DNA of 64,000 nt, taken from Pedobacter mucosus (lineage in GTDB: Bacteria > Bacteroidota > Bacteroidia > Sphingobacteriales > Sphingobacteriaceae). Under the pieces are notes generated by a model. It did no database searches and was not told where the DNA came from. It was given only the letters and a program-made list of their open reading frames with translations. The stretch is taken from NCBI RefSeq assembly GCF_022200785.1, contig NZ_CP087585.1, positions 992,001-1,056,000 on the forward strand, in the 5' to 3' direction. Numbering within the stretch: the stretch's first letter is position 1; every line of letters starts with the position of its first letter. Below are positions 9,871-18,270 of the stretch, piece after piece. Made by a program: the position numbers and the translations under genes.

Positions 9871-10325
9871 GGAAATTCGAACACCTTTTCATTAAATCGG
9901 GAATACGCCGGTGTTCGAGCTGATTTATCACTGTCAGAGCATTCGTGGAAAAATCTATATCAAATGCGGACAGTAGAACCTAACTGACAGCATTATAGAC
10001 CGGATGGCACTTTACATTCTGAAAAAAGCATATGCAGAGGGGAAAATAAAGCGGGCCGATGTAGATTGTTGAGCTGACCAGTGGAAATATGGGAATAGCG
10101 CTAGCCGCCATCGGGAATGCCCCTGACAACCCTTTGAAGATGTTTATGCCGGACTGGCTCATGAGGGAGCGGAAAGGATATCATCAGAAGCTTGGTGCGG
10201 AGGTTATTCTGATCCGCCAGGAGGAAGGCGGTATTATTGGAAGCATAAAACTTGATGATCGGATGGCGGGCAATAACCAGAACATTTTCTTACAAAAAGA
10301 TCTAAGTTCCAGATTACCAGTATTC
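9871..10325 (+). pseudogene. Decayed cysteine synthase / O-phosphoserine sulfhydrylase-like gene
   Basis: Pieces in two frames match the intact gene at 33749-34795 in order: KFEH..., then [22 protein letters not shown], then after a frame change IVELTSGNMGIALAAIGNA, MPDWLMRERK, LGAEVILIRQEEGGIIGSIKL and NIFLQKD. There is an in-frame stop before NLTDS, an extra base near 10064 that shifts the frame, and loss of everything beyond about the middle of the protein. The PLP-lysine segment reads DSIIDR instead of GSIKDR, so the catalytic lysine is gone. It lies upstream of serC, and the intact copy lies about 23 kb away. Confidence 0.8.
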
Positions 10326-10370
10326 CACACAAAGATATCTAATGGTAATGTAGAAGGCCATTGGTTTTAA

Positions 10371-10981
10371 TCATCACTGATTAACGAAGGGCGATGCCGG
10401 ATGGCTCGTCCCTTCTTTCGACCGGAAGTTAGGTCCGATAAATCAGCTAACAGACCGCACAAATATAACAATAACAGCAAATCAGCAATACTACAACAGA
10501 TAACCGGAACTAATCAATTGCACTGTTCTCACTGCCCGCTGCATATAATAGCCATCCCTGAAGGTTGCTCGGTTTATATTTGGTTAATGGTGATCTTATT
10601 ATGAACTGTCCTGTTTGATTTTTGAAGAGGCGATTCGTGTCTGCAATTTTCAATCAAAGAGCAGGTTTACTAGCCATGTTCCCTTTACTTTTAGGAACTT
10701 TTCCGCCAGCATCCGTACTCCATAAAAAAGAGAAATAAAGTCGGTAATTACAAAAACATGCGCTTTCTAGGACATATCACTTAGTGTAAAATTTACGCGA
10801 ACAGGCATTTTATATATCAAGAGAACAAATTTTATTTTGCAAACAGTACGCTTTATCTGTTGGCACAGAATTAAATAGATAAATAAGATTCAAAAAAAAT
10901 AATTTTTAACTTTTTTTTTTTCATATGATTTCTAACGCTTTAGAGTTCTGACCTTTAGCAGTAAACCAAATATCCATACTA
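10371..10981. other. Intergenic region upstream of serC
   Basis: About 610 bases without a supportable gene. The part from 10780 on is A+T-rich and ends with an 11-base T run (10911-10921), about 60 bp before the serC start; it probably contains the serC promoter. An imperfect hairpin near 10386-10415 (GAAGGG ... CCCTTC) may be a relic terminator of the pseudogene. Confidence 0.4.
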
Positions 10982-12088
10982 ATGTTCAAAAAACATAATT
11001 TTGGGGCAGGCCCCTGCATTCTTCCGCCAACGGTGATCAGCGAAGCAGCAAAAGCGGTCATCGACTGGAATGGTTCTGGTCTTTCCATTCTTGAAGTTTC
11101 CCACCGGTCCCCAGAATTTGAATCGGTGATGACAAAAACCGAGGTGCTGGTGAGGGAGCTTTTAAAAGTACCCGACAGTTTTTCGGTACTTTTTCTTCAG
11201 GGCGGAGCAAGTACACAGTTTTCTATGGTCGCTGCTAACTTTTTACCGGTTAGCGCACGGGCCAGCTATCTGGATACCGGTTTTTTTTCACAGAAAGCCA
11301 TTAAAGAAGCGGGATTTTTCGGCGAAGTGGAAATTGTTGGCTCTTCCCGTGATGGCGAATATTCTTACATTCCCGATAATTTTGAGGTGTCACCGGACTC
11401 TGCTTACCTGCACCTGACATCCAATAATACGATAGAGGGCACGCAGATATCAAGTTTTCCCAGAACCAGTAGGCCTCTGGTCTGCGACATGTCCTCCGAT
11501 ATTTTTTCCAGGGAAATCAATGTGTGTGAATTTGATCTTATCTATGCCGGGGCACAAAAAAACATTGGACCTGCTGGCATGACTCTGGTCATTGCCCGCA
11601 ACAGTTTTCTGGATTCTGTAAAACATGCCTTGCCATCGATGTCTGATTACCGTATATTAAGGGAAAACGGAAGTATGTTTAATACCCCCCCGGTGTTTTC
11701 CATTTACGTAGCGATGCTGAACCTGATTTGGTTAAAGAACCAGGGAGGTGTCAGGGAAATTGAAATCCGGAACAGAAAAAAAGCAAAATTACTTTATGCG
11801 GAGATTGATAGAAACCCGCTGTTCAAAGGGCGCTCAAATGCTGCGCACCGTTCAATAATGAATGTCACCTTCATGGCAAGGGATGAAATCACTACTACGG
11901 AATTTTTGAAGCTGGCCGAAAAAAGAGGAATGGTTGGTATCCGGGGTTATCGCGCAGTTGGGGGGTTCAGAATCTCTCTATATAACGCGCTGCCACTGGA
12001 GAGCGTTAGAGCTCTGGTAGATCTCATGATAGAGTTTGAGAAAATCTCGCTCATGAACGGCGGTTTCGCTCCGGAAGTACACAGTTAA
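10982..12088 (+). CDS. serC: Phosphoserine aminotransferase
   Basis: A 368-residue class V PLP aminotransferase. It converts 3-phosphohydroxypyruvate and glutamate to O-phosphoserine and 2-oxoglutarate in serine synthesis. The family opening HNFGAGPCILPP, the LEVSHRSPEF block (~37-46), LQGGASTQF (~73-81) and the PLP lysine in YAGAQKNIGPAG (K193) are all present, and the length is normal for SerC. A DUF1015 gene follows 16 bp later. serA is not in the window. The product O-phosphoserine could also feed the cysteine synthase-like enzymes seen nearby as pseudogene and intact copy; this is inference. Confidence 0.92.
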   Translation: MFKKHNFGAGPCILPPTVISEAAKAVIDWNGSGLSILEVSHRSPEFESVMTKTEVLVRELLKVPDSFSVLFLQGGASTQFSMVAANFLPVSARASYLDTGFFSQKAIKEAGFFGEVEIVGSSRDGEYSYIPDNFEVSPDSAYLHLTSNNTIEGTQISSFPRTSRPLVCDMSSDIFSREINVCEFDLIYAGAQKNIGPAGMTLVIARNSFLDSVKHALPSMSDYRILRENGSMFNTPPVFSIYVAMLNLIWLKNQGGVREIEIRNRKKAKLLYAEIDRNPLFKGRSNAAHRSIMNVTFMARDEITTTEFLKLAEKRGMVGIRGYRAVGGFRISLYNALPLESVRALVDLMIEFEKISLMNGGFAPEVHS

Positions 12089-12104
12089 CTAAAATTCAAT
12101 AAAT

Positions 12105-13268
12105 ATGGCAATTGTCAGGGCATTCAGGCCATTATGTTCCAGCCAGACCTGGTTTGAAAATCTTCTCCGCGGTGATCAGTGCAGAATCTCTTTACTGCGT
12201 TCCGTGCTTGAAGCAAGAGGAGGATCCGGAATCGGCGAAGGCGATAAGGGAAGAGTTCAGTCCATCATAGAGGAGATGATCGAAAGGTCAGAGCTGTATA
12301 TAGAGGAGGAGGATTCGATTTATATATACGAGCAGGAAACCCATTTGGGTATCCAGCGCGGAATCTGGCTGCAGACCGGTATACAGGACCTACTCGATGG
12401 CGTTATCCTGGGACATGAACACACCCTTTCCGACCGTGAGGAAAGACTGGCCAGATACAGAACTGAAGTGGGGCTCGAAGGGTCTCCTGTACTGCTTTGT
12501 TATCGCCCCGATGAGCAGATCAATCGGATACTAAAAGGGCTGACGGAACGGGATCCGGCTTTCAGGTGCGGAGCTGCGGATACTGTTCACAGGCTATGGA
12601 AGATCAGTGAGGTTAGTGAGGTCAATCAGATTATTGCGCGGTTTCTATCCATTGAAAAGGTTTACATCGGGGATGGCCACCATAGAATCTCTGCCGCGGC
12701 CAGGGCCCACCGGAAATCGCCCCAGTGGATTATGGCGTTATATGTATCCGCACCCCAACTTCGAATCTCCTCATTCAACCGGATGATTCTGGAAGGACCC
12801 GGGTTCGAAAGAGAAAAACTAATGCACGAGATCAAAAAACTTTATTATGTATCCGGGGTTCCGGGAAATGTAAGATATCTTCCAGACCGTATCCACCGGA
12901 TTGGGTTATTCCTCGAGGGAGAATGGTATCAGCTAGATCTAAAGCCTGAGCTGTATGCGCTTTGTCAACTAACGGACGTTTACATTCTGCAGGAGCGGAT
13001 ACTGGGGCCTGTTCTTGGCATATCAGATCCAAGTTCAGACCCGCGGCTGATTTGCTTTCCGGATGCGGCACTCGATGAAACGGTGGAGCGCTCATCCGGT
13101 GTAACGCCGGCAGTGCTCTTTACAGTCTATCCCATTAGTGTGCACAGGCTATTGGAGCAGGCGGAGAGCGGAATATACCTGCCTCCGAAATCCAGTTTTA
13201 TAGAACCAAAAGTCCCCTATGCTTTGATGCTGAATGCGGAGGCCATAATTGAAAATCTGGAACAGTAG
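12105..13268 (+). CDS. DUF1015 family protein
   Basis: A 387-residue DUF1015 protein of uncertain biochemical role. The family landmarks are visible: a start resembling AI(I/V)RAFRPL, YIYEQETHLGIQRGIW (~74-89), a GHEHTLSDREERLARY block (~103-118) and the diagnostic IGDGHHRISAAARAH (D190, H192, H193, R194). It lies 16 bp downstream of serC, a pairing common in Bacteroidota. The DGHHR element and the serC linkage make a role in phosphoserine or serine handling plausible, but that is inference. Confidence 0.82.
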   Translation: MAIVRAFRPLCSSQTWFENLLRGDQCRISLLRSVLEARGGSGIGEGDKGRVQSIIEEMIERSELYIEEEDSIYIYEQETHLGIQRGIWLQTGIQDLLDGVILGHEHTLSDREERLARYRTEVGLEGSPVLLCYRPDEQINRILKGLTERDPAFRCGAADTVHRLWKISEVSEVNQIIARFLSIEKVYIGDGHHRISAAARAHRKSPQWIMALYVSAPQLRISSFNRMILEGPGFEREKLMHEIKKLYYVSGVPGNVRYLPDRIHRIGLFLEGEWYQLDLKPELYALCQLTDVYILQERILGPVLGISDPSSDPRLICFPDAALDETVERSSGVTPAVLFTVYPISVHRLLEQAESGIYLPPKSSFIEPKVPYALMLNAEAIIENLEQ

Positions 13269-13292
13269 AAATATTGATAAAAAATTTGAAAG

Positions 13293-13433
13293 ATGGAACT
13301 ATATTTTAACGGTCGGGATATGCTTTCGGTAGCACTGCTGTGCGTGGTAGCCTGTGCCTTATTATTTTTTCGCCGGGAGGTTCGAAAAGAAAATAACGCG
13401 GAAAGCGATGATGACGATATACACTGGCTCTGA
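13293..13433 (+). CDS. Possible small single-span membrane protein
   Basis: A 46-codon frame starts 24 bp after the DUF1015 stop. It encodes a short polar head (MELYFNGRD), one hydrophobic span (MLSVALLCVVACALLFF), a basic RREVRK stop-transfer segment and an acidic tail with four consecutive Asp ending in IHWL. This topology is coherent and the spacing fits an operon, but no homologue is recognised. It could be chance. Confidence 0.4.
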   Translation: MELYFNGRDMLSVALLCVVACALLFFRREVRKENNAESDDDDIHWL

Positions 13434-13522
13434 TTACCGGAGGGCCAAACAATGGTTATTGTGACCACTGCCGCAAATAACATGTATACTGCTTTGCAAT
13501 TTCTTGATTCAAGGTTTCTAGG

Positions 13523-15586
13523 ATGATAAAAAAAATAAAGCCAGAAATAATCCCTGTCAGCTATTTTTTATCAGGCGAATATTTTTCGGATGCAGTCAGA
13601 AATACCATTTCGGCCGTGTTACCGGTACTGATTTTCATTAAGATTGGCAATCCCGAGGCGGCCGTTGCTTCGGGTCTGGGCGTCGTGCTGATCTGTTTGA
13701 CTGATCTGCCTGATAACAGGCCCAACAAAATAAAAACTGCAGCTTGGAGTATTTTTTTTTTCGTTTTAACAGCTCTACTGGTCTCGTTATCCCGACTTCA
13801 TCCTGTTCTGAATGCCATAGTGCTTTGCAGCCTCGCATTCATCTTTTGCCTGTTGGCAGTTTTAGGGAACAGAATGGCGGTTATAGGCATGACCTCACTC
13901 GTCCTGGCCGTGTTTGTACTGGGTTTTGATCCGCAAAGCCCATTACATTTCAGTCTTTACATCCTGCTGGGCAGTATCTGGTATTATTCAGTGAGCCTTA
14001 TACAGATAATAATTCTGCCCTACCGGTCGATTAATTATGCCATCAATGAATGCCTGATCAGCAATGCACATCTTTTGCGTTCCAAAGCAAAAAACTACAA
14101 TACCCAGGTACCTTTTGATGCCGGGCAAAAAGAGTCGCTTATGCTACACTTCAAAGTGATCCGGAAGCATGAGCAGATAGGAAATATGCTGTCGACGGAC
14201 AAATTTGCAATGAATCCTAAAAATTTACAGGGTCGGAAACTTCTCGGCAAAGCACGCTTGGTTACGGACCTCTGTAACCTGATCGGAGCTGTGCATTATG
14301 ATTATCCGTTCGTGCGGAATATGCTGAAAAACCATCATGGTCAAGGACTGATTCCAGAACTGGTCGACATACTTTCCTATAGAACCGAAAGGCTGGTTTT
14401 GGGCATAAGCACGAGGGATGCGCAGGAGACCGAAAAAAGTTATCTGGAGAAAACAGACCAGCTTCAGCGCACATTGGTAAAGGCAACGGATCTGCAGAAA
14501 ATTGTGCTAAATAAACTCCTATCCAACATTATAGACATTAATGCAATTGTAAGCCTGATCCGGGAAGGCCGCTATGATCAGCAGACCAAAGCGCGGTTAA
14601 GCTACCGTTCACTGCCGACTGAACGCCAGTTCTCCCTAAAATACAGCTTTGCGCTGGCCTCTCCGATAATAAGGTTTTCGCTGAGACTCGCGGCATCGTT
14701 CTTGGTCGTATTTATAGTGAGCTGGTATCTACACCCCGCAAAATATATTTACTGGATTTTTCTGACCCTGGTGATTGTTGCCAGAGCCAGTTTTGCCATA
14801 ACGATAAAAAGAACCCTTCAGCGCATCAAGGGCACCCTTCCCGGAGTTATCCTAGGACTGGCGCTTATCTTGATAATTAAAAATTCTATGGTGCATATGG
14901 GTATCTCAATGGCTTTACTTTTAGGTTTTTATACCTTCAACCGGCTAAACTATACGATCAGTGTTATGTTTATCACCCCGGCGGTTATCCTGGTCCTGGG
15001 AATGTACAGTGGCGGTATTGAGCAAATTATTTTGGGGCGTGTGATCTACACTGTTATAGGATGCTTTGTTTCTTTGCTCGCGAGTTATTTTTTGCCTGTG
15101 TGGGATAGTGACCAGATCGGATCAAGATTGGAAGATGCCATAGCTGCCAGCCGGAGCTACCTGAAAATTTGCACGGCAAGCCACATTGCCGAATGCGAAC
15201 AATCGTTCCGGTATACCGGAAAAAATGCGCATTCAAGTTTAGCGGATTTATCAGATGCAATTGAAAGTGCGGTCCGGGAGCCTGTCCAAAGAAACGTCGA
15301 TTTTAATGCACTATATGCAATGCAGACGCTGCTTTACGAAATTAATGCCTCGATCACCTCAATTTACCTCCACCGGGAAAAGGTTCCGCAGGCTTCTGAA
15401 ATCACAGGAATCGGGTACACGGATCTTTACCCGGCAGGCTTCATCGGCGGAAAAGCAATGCGCCTAACCTGCCCTAAGAAACCAGGTCCCAGATGTCCGA
15501 AAGATTTGTGGCTGCTCGAAGCACAACGGATGTTAAATCAAAAGCTCGGTTACCTGCACTTACTTTATTCACGCTTTCCATGTTAA
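13523..15586 (+). CDS. FUSC family inner membrane protein (YccS/AaeB-like)
   Basis: A 687-residue membrane protein with the duplicated FUSC layout. A first hydrophobic block at about residues 25-165 (including PVLIFIKIGNPEAAVASGLGVV) is followed by a ~200-residue cytoplasmic helical region. A second membrane block at ~385-525 contains the FUSC-like RTLQRIKGTLPGVILG motif, and a soluble tail follows. Members of this superfamily include aromatic-acid efflux pumps. The substrate here is unknown. No membrane-fusion partner is encoded beside it. Confidence 0.85.
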   Translation: MIKKIKPEIIPVSYFLSGEYFSDAVRNTISAVLPVLIFIKIGNPEAAVASGLGVVLICLTDLPDNRPNKIKTAAWSIFFFVLTALLVSLSRLHPVLNAIVLCSLAFIFCLLAVLGNRMAVIGMTSLVLAVFVLGFDPQSPLHFSLYILLGSIWYYSVSLIQIIILPYRSINYAINECLISNAHLLRSKAKNYNTQVPFDAGQKESLMLHFKVIRKHEQIGNMLSTDKFAMNPKNLQGRKLLGKARLVTDLCNLIGAVHYDYPFVRNMLKNHHGQGLIPELVDILSYRTERLVLGISTRDAQETEKSYLEKTDQLQRTLVKATDLQKIVLNKLLSNIIDINAIVSLIREGRYDQQTKARLSYRSLPTERQFSLKYSFALASPIIRFSLRLAASFLVVFIVSWYLHPAKYIYWIFLTLVIVARASFAITIKRTLQRIKGTLPGVILGLALILIIKNSMVHMGISMALLLGFYTFNRLNYTISVMFITPAVILVLGMYSGGIEQIILGRVIYTVIGCFVSLLASYFLPVWDSDQIGSRLEDAIAASRSYLKICTASHIAECEQSFRYTGKNAHSSLADLSDAIESAVREPVQRNVDFNALYAMQTLLYEINASITSIYLHREKVPQASEITGIGYTDLYPAGFIGGKAMRLTCPKKPGPRCPKDLWLLEAQRMLNQKLGYLHLLYSRFPC

Positions 15587-15693
15587 CTCATCCATTTCAG
15601 GCAGGCTTAGCCTCCAGGTAAATATAGAACGAACAGCTCTCGGGGCCATTAATTAGAAAATGACCGCGGGAAATAGTCGGTATAGCGGAGCGA

Positions 15694-16401
15694 TTATTTC
15701 TTTATTAGTTTCTGGGTGTATTCAAGCGATTCCCTATTTCCCCAGGCCTGGTGCCCTGTGATAACAGAGCTGCTTATCGGATATTTGTATTTTAGCCTTT
15801 GTATGCTTCTTGGCCATTGGGTTAAATTTGCCTCGCTTATATTTCCAAGGTCCTTTGCTTCGGTGCTTTTGACCAGGCAGCCCCCAAACAGTACCTTATC
15901 TTTTGGAAACCAAATGACCAGATTATCCTTGGTATGGCCCTCGCCTGCATAATAGGTGTCTATTTTATACTGACCGACTGTAAAGGTAGTATCGGCTGTA
16001 AAGGTAAATTCTGCCTGAGGTTTTTTACTGGCAGCGAGAATTTCGTTGGTCATTTTACTGGCATAGGTTTGTATGCCCTTACTTTTGAAAAAGCGAAGCC
16101 CACCTGCACGGTCGCTGTGAGAATGTGTAGCGATGGCGAGCACGACCTTCTGATGATGTCTGGTAGCTATGGTATCCAAAAAGGGCTGAAACTGCGTTGA
16201 ATCCCAAGGGGCATCAATTACGACCACGCCTCTATCAGTAACCAGATACATAGCATTTGCATCTGTCAGAACGCCTTTGTATTTACTATAAGAAGTATAA
16301 ATATATAATTCACCCTTTAGGTGCTTAATCTTTAATTTTGGATTTTGTCCATAAGAGCATACCGTGGTAAGACTCAATAATATGATATACAGTAAACGCA
16401 T
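15694..16401 (-). CDS. Subclass B1 metallo-beta-lactamase
   Basis: A 235-residue exported protein with a signal peptide (MRLLYIILLSLTTVCSYG). It carries the complete B1 zinc ligand set: HSHSD (H93, H95, D97) with R98 next, H156 in GEGHTKDN, C175 in FGGCLVKS and H217 in ITGHQAW. The Cys ligand and the Lys of CLVKS are characteristic of B1 enzymes such as IND, BlaB and IMP types and separate it from B3 and generic MBL-fold hydrolases. It would hydrolyse beta-lactams, probably including carbapenems, in the periplasm; activity is inferred. No mobile element flanks it, so it appears to be a resident chromosomal gene. Confidence 0.88.
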   Translation of the reverse strand: MRLLYIILLSLTTVCSYGQNPKLKIKHLKGELYIYTSYSKYKGVLTDANAMYLVTDRGVVVIDAPWDSTQFQPFLDTIATRHHQKVVLAIATHSHSDRAGGLRFFKSKGIQTYASKMTNEILAASKKPQAEFTFTADTTFTVGQYKIDTYYAGEGHTKDNLVIWFPKDKVLFGGCLVKSTEAKDLGNISEANLTQWPRSIQRLKYKYPISSSVITGHQAWGNRESLEYTQKLIKK

Positions 16402-16509
16402 GATATTTTTTTTTATGGTGAGATTATTTAGTTATTCCATTAAAAATAACGGACAATAGGGTTATAAATTATTCCGGGTTTTTATGGCCAGAGTTAATAA
16501 ATGAACATA

Positions 16510-16977
16510 TTACAGCGGATATGCCGTGCTGTACTTATCTTCTGAAAGTACCAGAAAACTCTGGATGCTGCCGACATAAGGAAGTGCGTTTAGCTTTTCT
16601 CTCAAAAACAAGTTATAGGAAGGCATATCGGGCATAACGATTTTGAGCATAAAGTCAAAATGCCCGGTGATGTGGTAGCATTCCATAACCTCGGGATGAT
16701 TCCGCATGTGTTCGGCAAACTGTTTCAATACCTCTTCGGAATGACTGGTCAGCCGGACATGGGGAAAAGCAACGAAAAGGGAACAGAGTTTGTGAACATC
16801 CACCAGGGCAACGGTATTAATGATATAGCCGTTGTCGCGTAGCGCCCTTATGCGTTCAACAACTAAGGTCATACTTTTTTTTATCTTACCTGCAATTTCC
16901 TTATAGGTCATCAGTCCGTCCCTCTGTAGAAGATTGAGAATACTGATATCGGTTTGGTCCGGTTTGTTTTTGTACAT
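16510..16977 (-). CDS. Lrp/AsnC family transcriptional regulator
   Basis: A 155-residue regulator: N-terminal winged HTH (DQTDISILNLLQRDGLMTYKEIAGKIKKS) and C-terminal RAM/AsnC ligand domain (ECYHITGHFDFMLKI, FLREKLNALPYVGSIQSFLVLSEDKYSTAYPL). The frame extends upstream, but the ATG at 16977 is chosen because homology begins there and the extension is low-complexity. It is a paralogue of the Lrp protein at 33090, sharing the TAYPL terminus. Lrp proteins sense amino acids; the target may be serine or cysteine genes nearby, which is inference. Confidence 0.88.
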   Translation of the reverse strand: MYKNKPDQTDISILNLLQRDGLMTYKEIAGKIKKSMTLVVERIRALRDNGYIINTVALVDVHKLCSLFVAFPHVRLTSHSEEVLKQFAEHMRNHPEVMECYHITGHFDFMLKIVMPDMPSYNLFLREKLNALPYVGSIQSFLVLSEDKYSTAYPL

Positions 16978-17239
16978 GTCTTTGTGATGTGTCAATGTTT
17001 TTCCCTTTAGCCTGTATGTACTTTTGTATGATTTATTCTTCAACCATTGATTCCGTACTTGAGAGCCAGGCCTGCCGGGAGGGGCAAAGGTTAATATTTG
17101 ATGGTTGCTGCGGCAATTTCGTGCGCTCGGCATCGCCCATTGGCAAAATGTTCGTGCTGGCTATATACCGGTTTAAATTTTCCGCCATGCCACTGCCATA
17201 GTGAAAAGCGGAATTCGCAGTTATTTTTATGAAAGCAAG

Positions 17240-17479
17240 CTAGTCCTTCCTCGGTTCACCAACAGGCATAATGTTCAGCTGAACAGCATCAAAGGACTTA
17301 GGGCCTCCCGTAGTGCTCCAAATACCTATGGCGGTGTAGGTTCTGCTCTTCTGGAATACATGGTCTACCAACATATTGTGGGTCGCTATAAAGATTTTAC
17401 CTAAAATTTTTGTAGCACAAGCTGCCGTTAATGCCAATAGAATGATCGCACATAGCGGAACAAATTTTGAACGTTTCAT
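17240..17479 (-). pseudogene. Truncated small lipoprotein gene, paralogue of the one at 41127
   Basis: A 79-codon frame with lipobox (LLALTAACATK). It matches the first ~75 residues of the 133-residue lipoprotein at 41127 (CAPKYFGKTYSATQN versus CATKILGKIFIATHN; both continue with a YT..G segment and an FDA/LDATQ segment). It then ends early, and similarity to the intact gene appears to continue past the stop with further stops. It sits immediately downstream of the LytTR/kinase pair. It may still make a short lipoprotein, but decay is the simpler reading. Confidence 0.6.
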
Positions 17480-17535
17480 CTTAACTGTTTATTGTTTGAT
17501 TGTGTTATCAATCATCCGGAACTTTTTTTATTGAG

Positions 17536-18270
17536 TTATCCAGGTCCAGATTCATTTTGATTGTTAGTCATGACCTTCCCCCGCATGCGGCCCATAAAAA
17601 GCTCCCGATAGGTTTGACCTATCGGGACGTGGTCACTAGCAAATTCAAGATGCACCATGTTGCCATTAATCATGAGAATGTGCGGGAGGGAAATGATAAA
17701 TGATTTGTGTATCCTCAAAAACCTTTCCCCTCCGAGCCTTTCCTCGAGCCCAGCTATGGTCAGCAATGCCGTGACCGGATCTGCCTCACGTAAATGAAAG
17801 CGGACATACTTCTTTACCCCTTCAATGTAGATAATGTCACTGATCTTAATTTTTATCAGTTTCCCCTTATATTCGGTTTTAACCAGTATAAAATCCTCCA
17901 TATCCTTTTCCTGAGCTAAAATGAGTTCCTTTGCACGCTGTGCAGCGTTAAAAAATCTGGAAAAGATAATGGGCTTTAAAAGGTAGTCGACTACTTGACG
18001 GTCGAACCCCTCAATTGCATAATCCCTAAATGCAGTGGTGAGGATGACCTTATATTTTCCGTCCAATAATTGCATAAATTCAAATCCGGTCATTTTCGGC
18101 ATTTGTATATCCAAAAACAGCAATTCCACTTCATAGGAATGTAACAGTTGCAGTGCTTCAAGAGGGTCGGTAGCGGTGCCTACAAGATTTAAAAATGGGG
18201 TTTGTTTCACATGCAGTGTTAGAAGCTCTATTGCATGTTCTTCATCATCTAGTATTATGCAGTTAATCAT
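17536..18270 (-). CDS. LytTR-type response regulator
   Basis: A 244-residue response regulator. The receiver domain (residues 1-120) has the acidic pair D8/D9, phospho-acceptor D54 in LLFLDIQMP and a KP motif near 103. The C-terminal LytTR DNA-binding domain (~140-235) contains DIIYIEGVKKYVRFHL and FLRIHKSFIISLPHI. It overlaps the upstream histidine kinase gene by 8 bp, so the two are co-expressed partners. LytTR proteins bind 9-bp direct repeats; matching elements lie at 37374 and 41004, before genes paralogous to this neighbourhood. Confidence 0.92.
   Translation of the reverse strand: MINCIILDDEEHAIELLTLHVKQTPFLNLVGTATDPLEALQLLHSYEVELLFLDIQMPKMTGFEFMQLLDGKYKVILTTAFRDYAIEGFDRQVVDYLLKPIIFSRFFNAAQRAKELILAQEKDMEDFILVKTEYKGKLIKIKISDIIYIEGVKKYVRFHLREADPVTALLTIAGLEERLGGERFLRIHKSFIISLPHILMINGNMVHLEFASDHVPIGQTYRELFMGRMRGKVMTNNQNESGPG

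Noticed and set aside
10401..10604. 67-codon + strand open frame
   Set aside because: No recognisable motif, odd composition, lies between a pseudogene and the serC promoter; treated as chance.
16978..17133. 52-residue N-terminal extension of the Lrp regulator
   Set aside because: Homology and the paralogue at 33090 both start at the internal ATG (16977); the extension is low-complexity.
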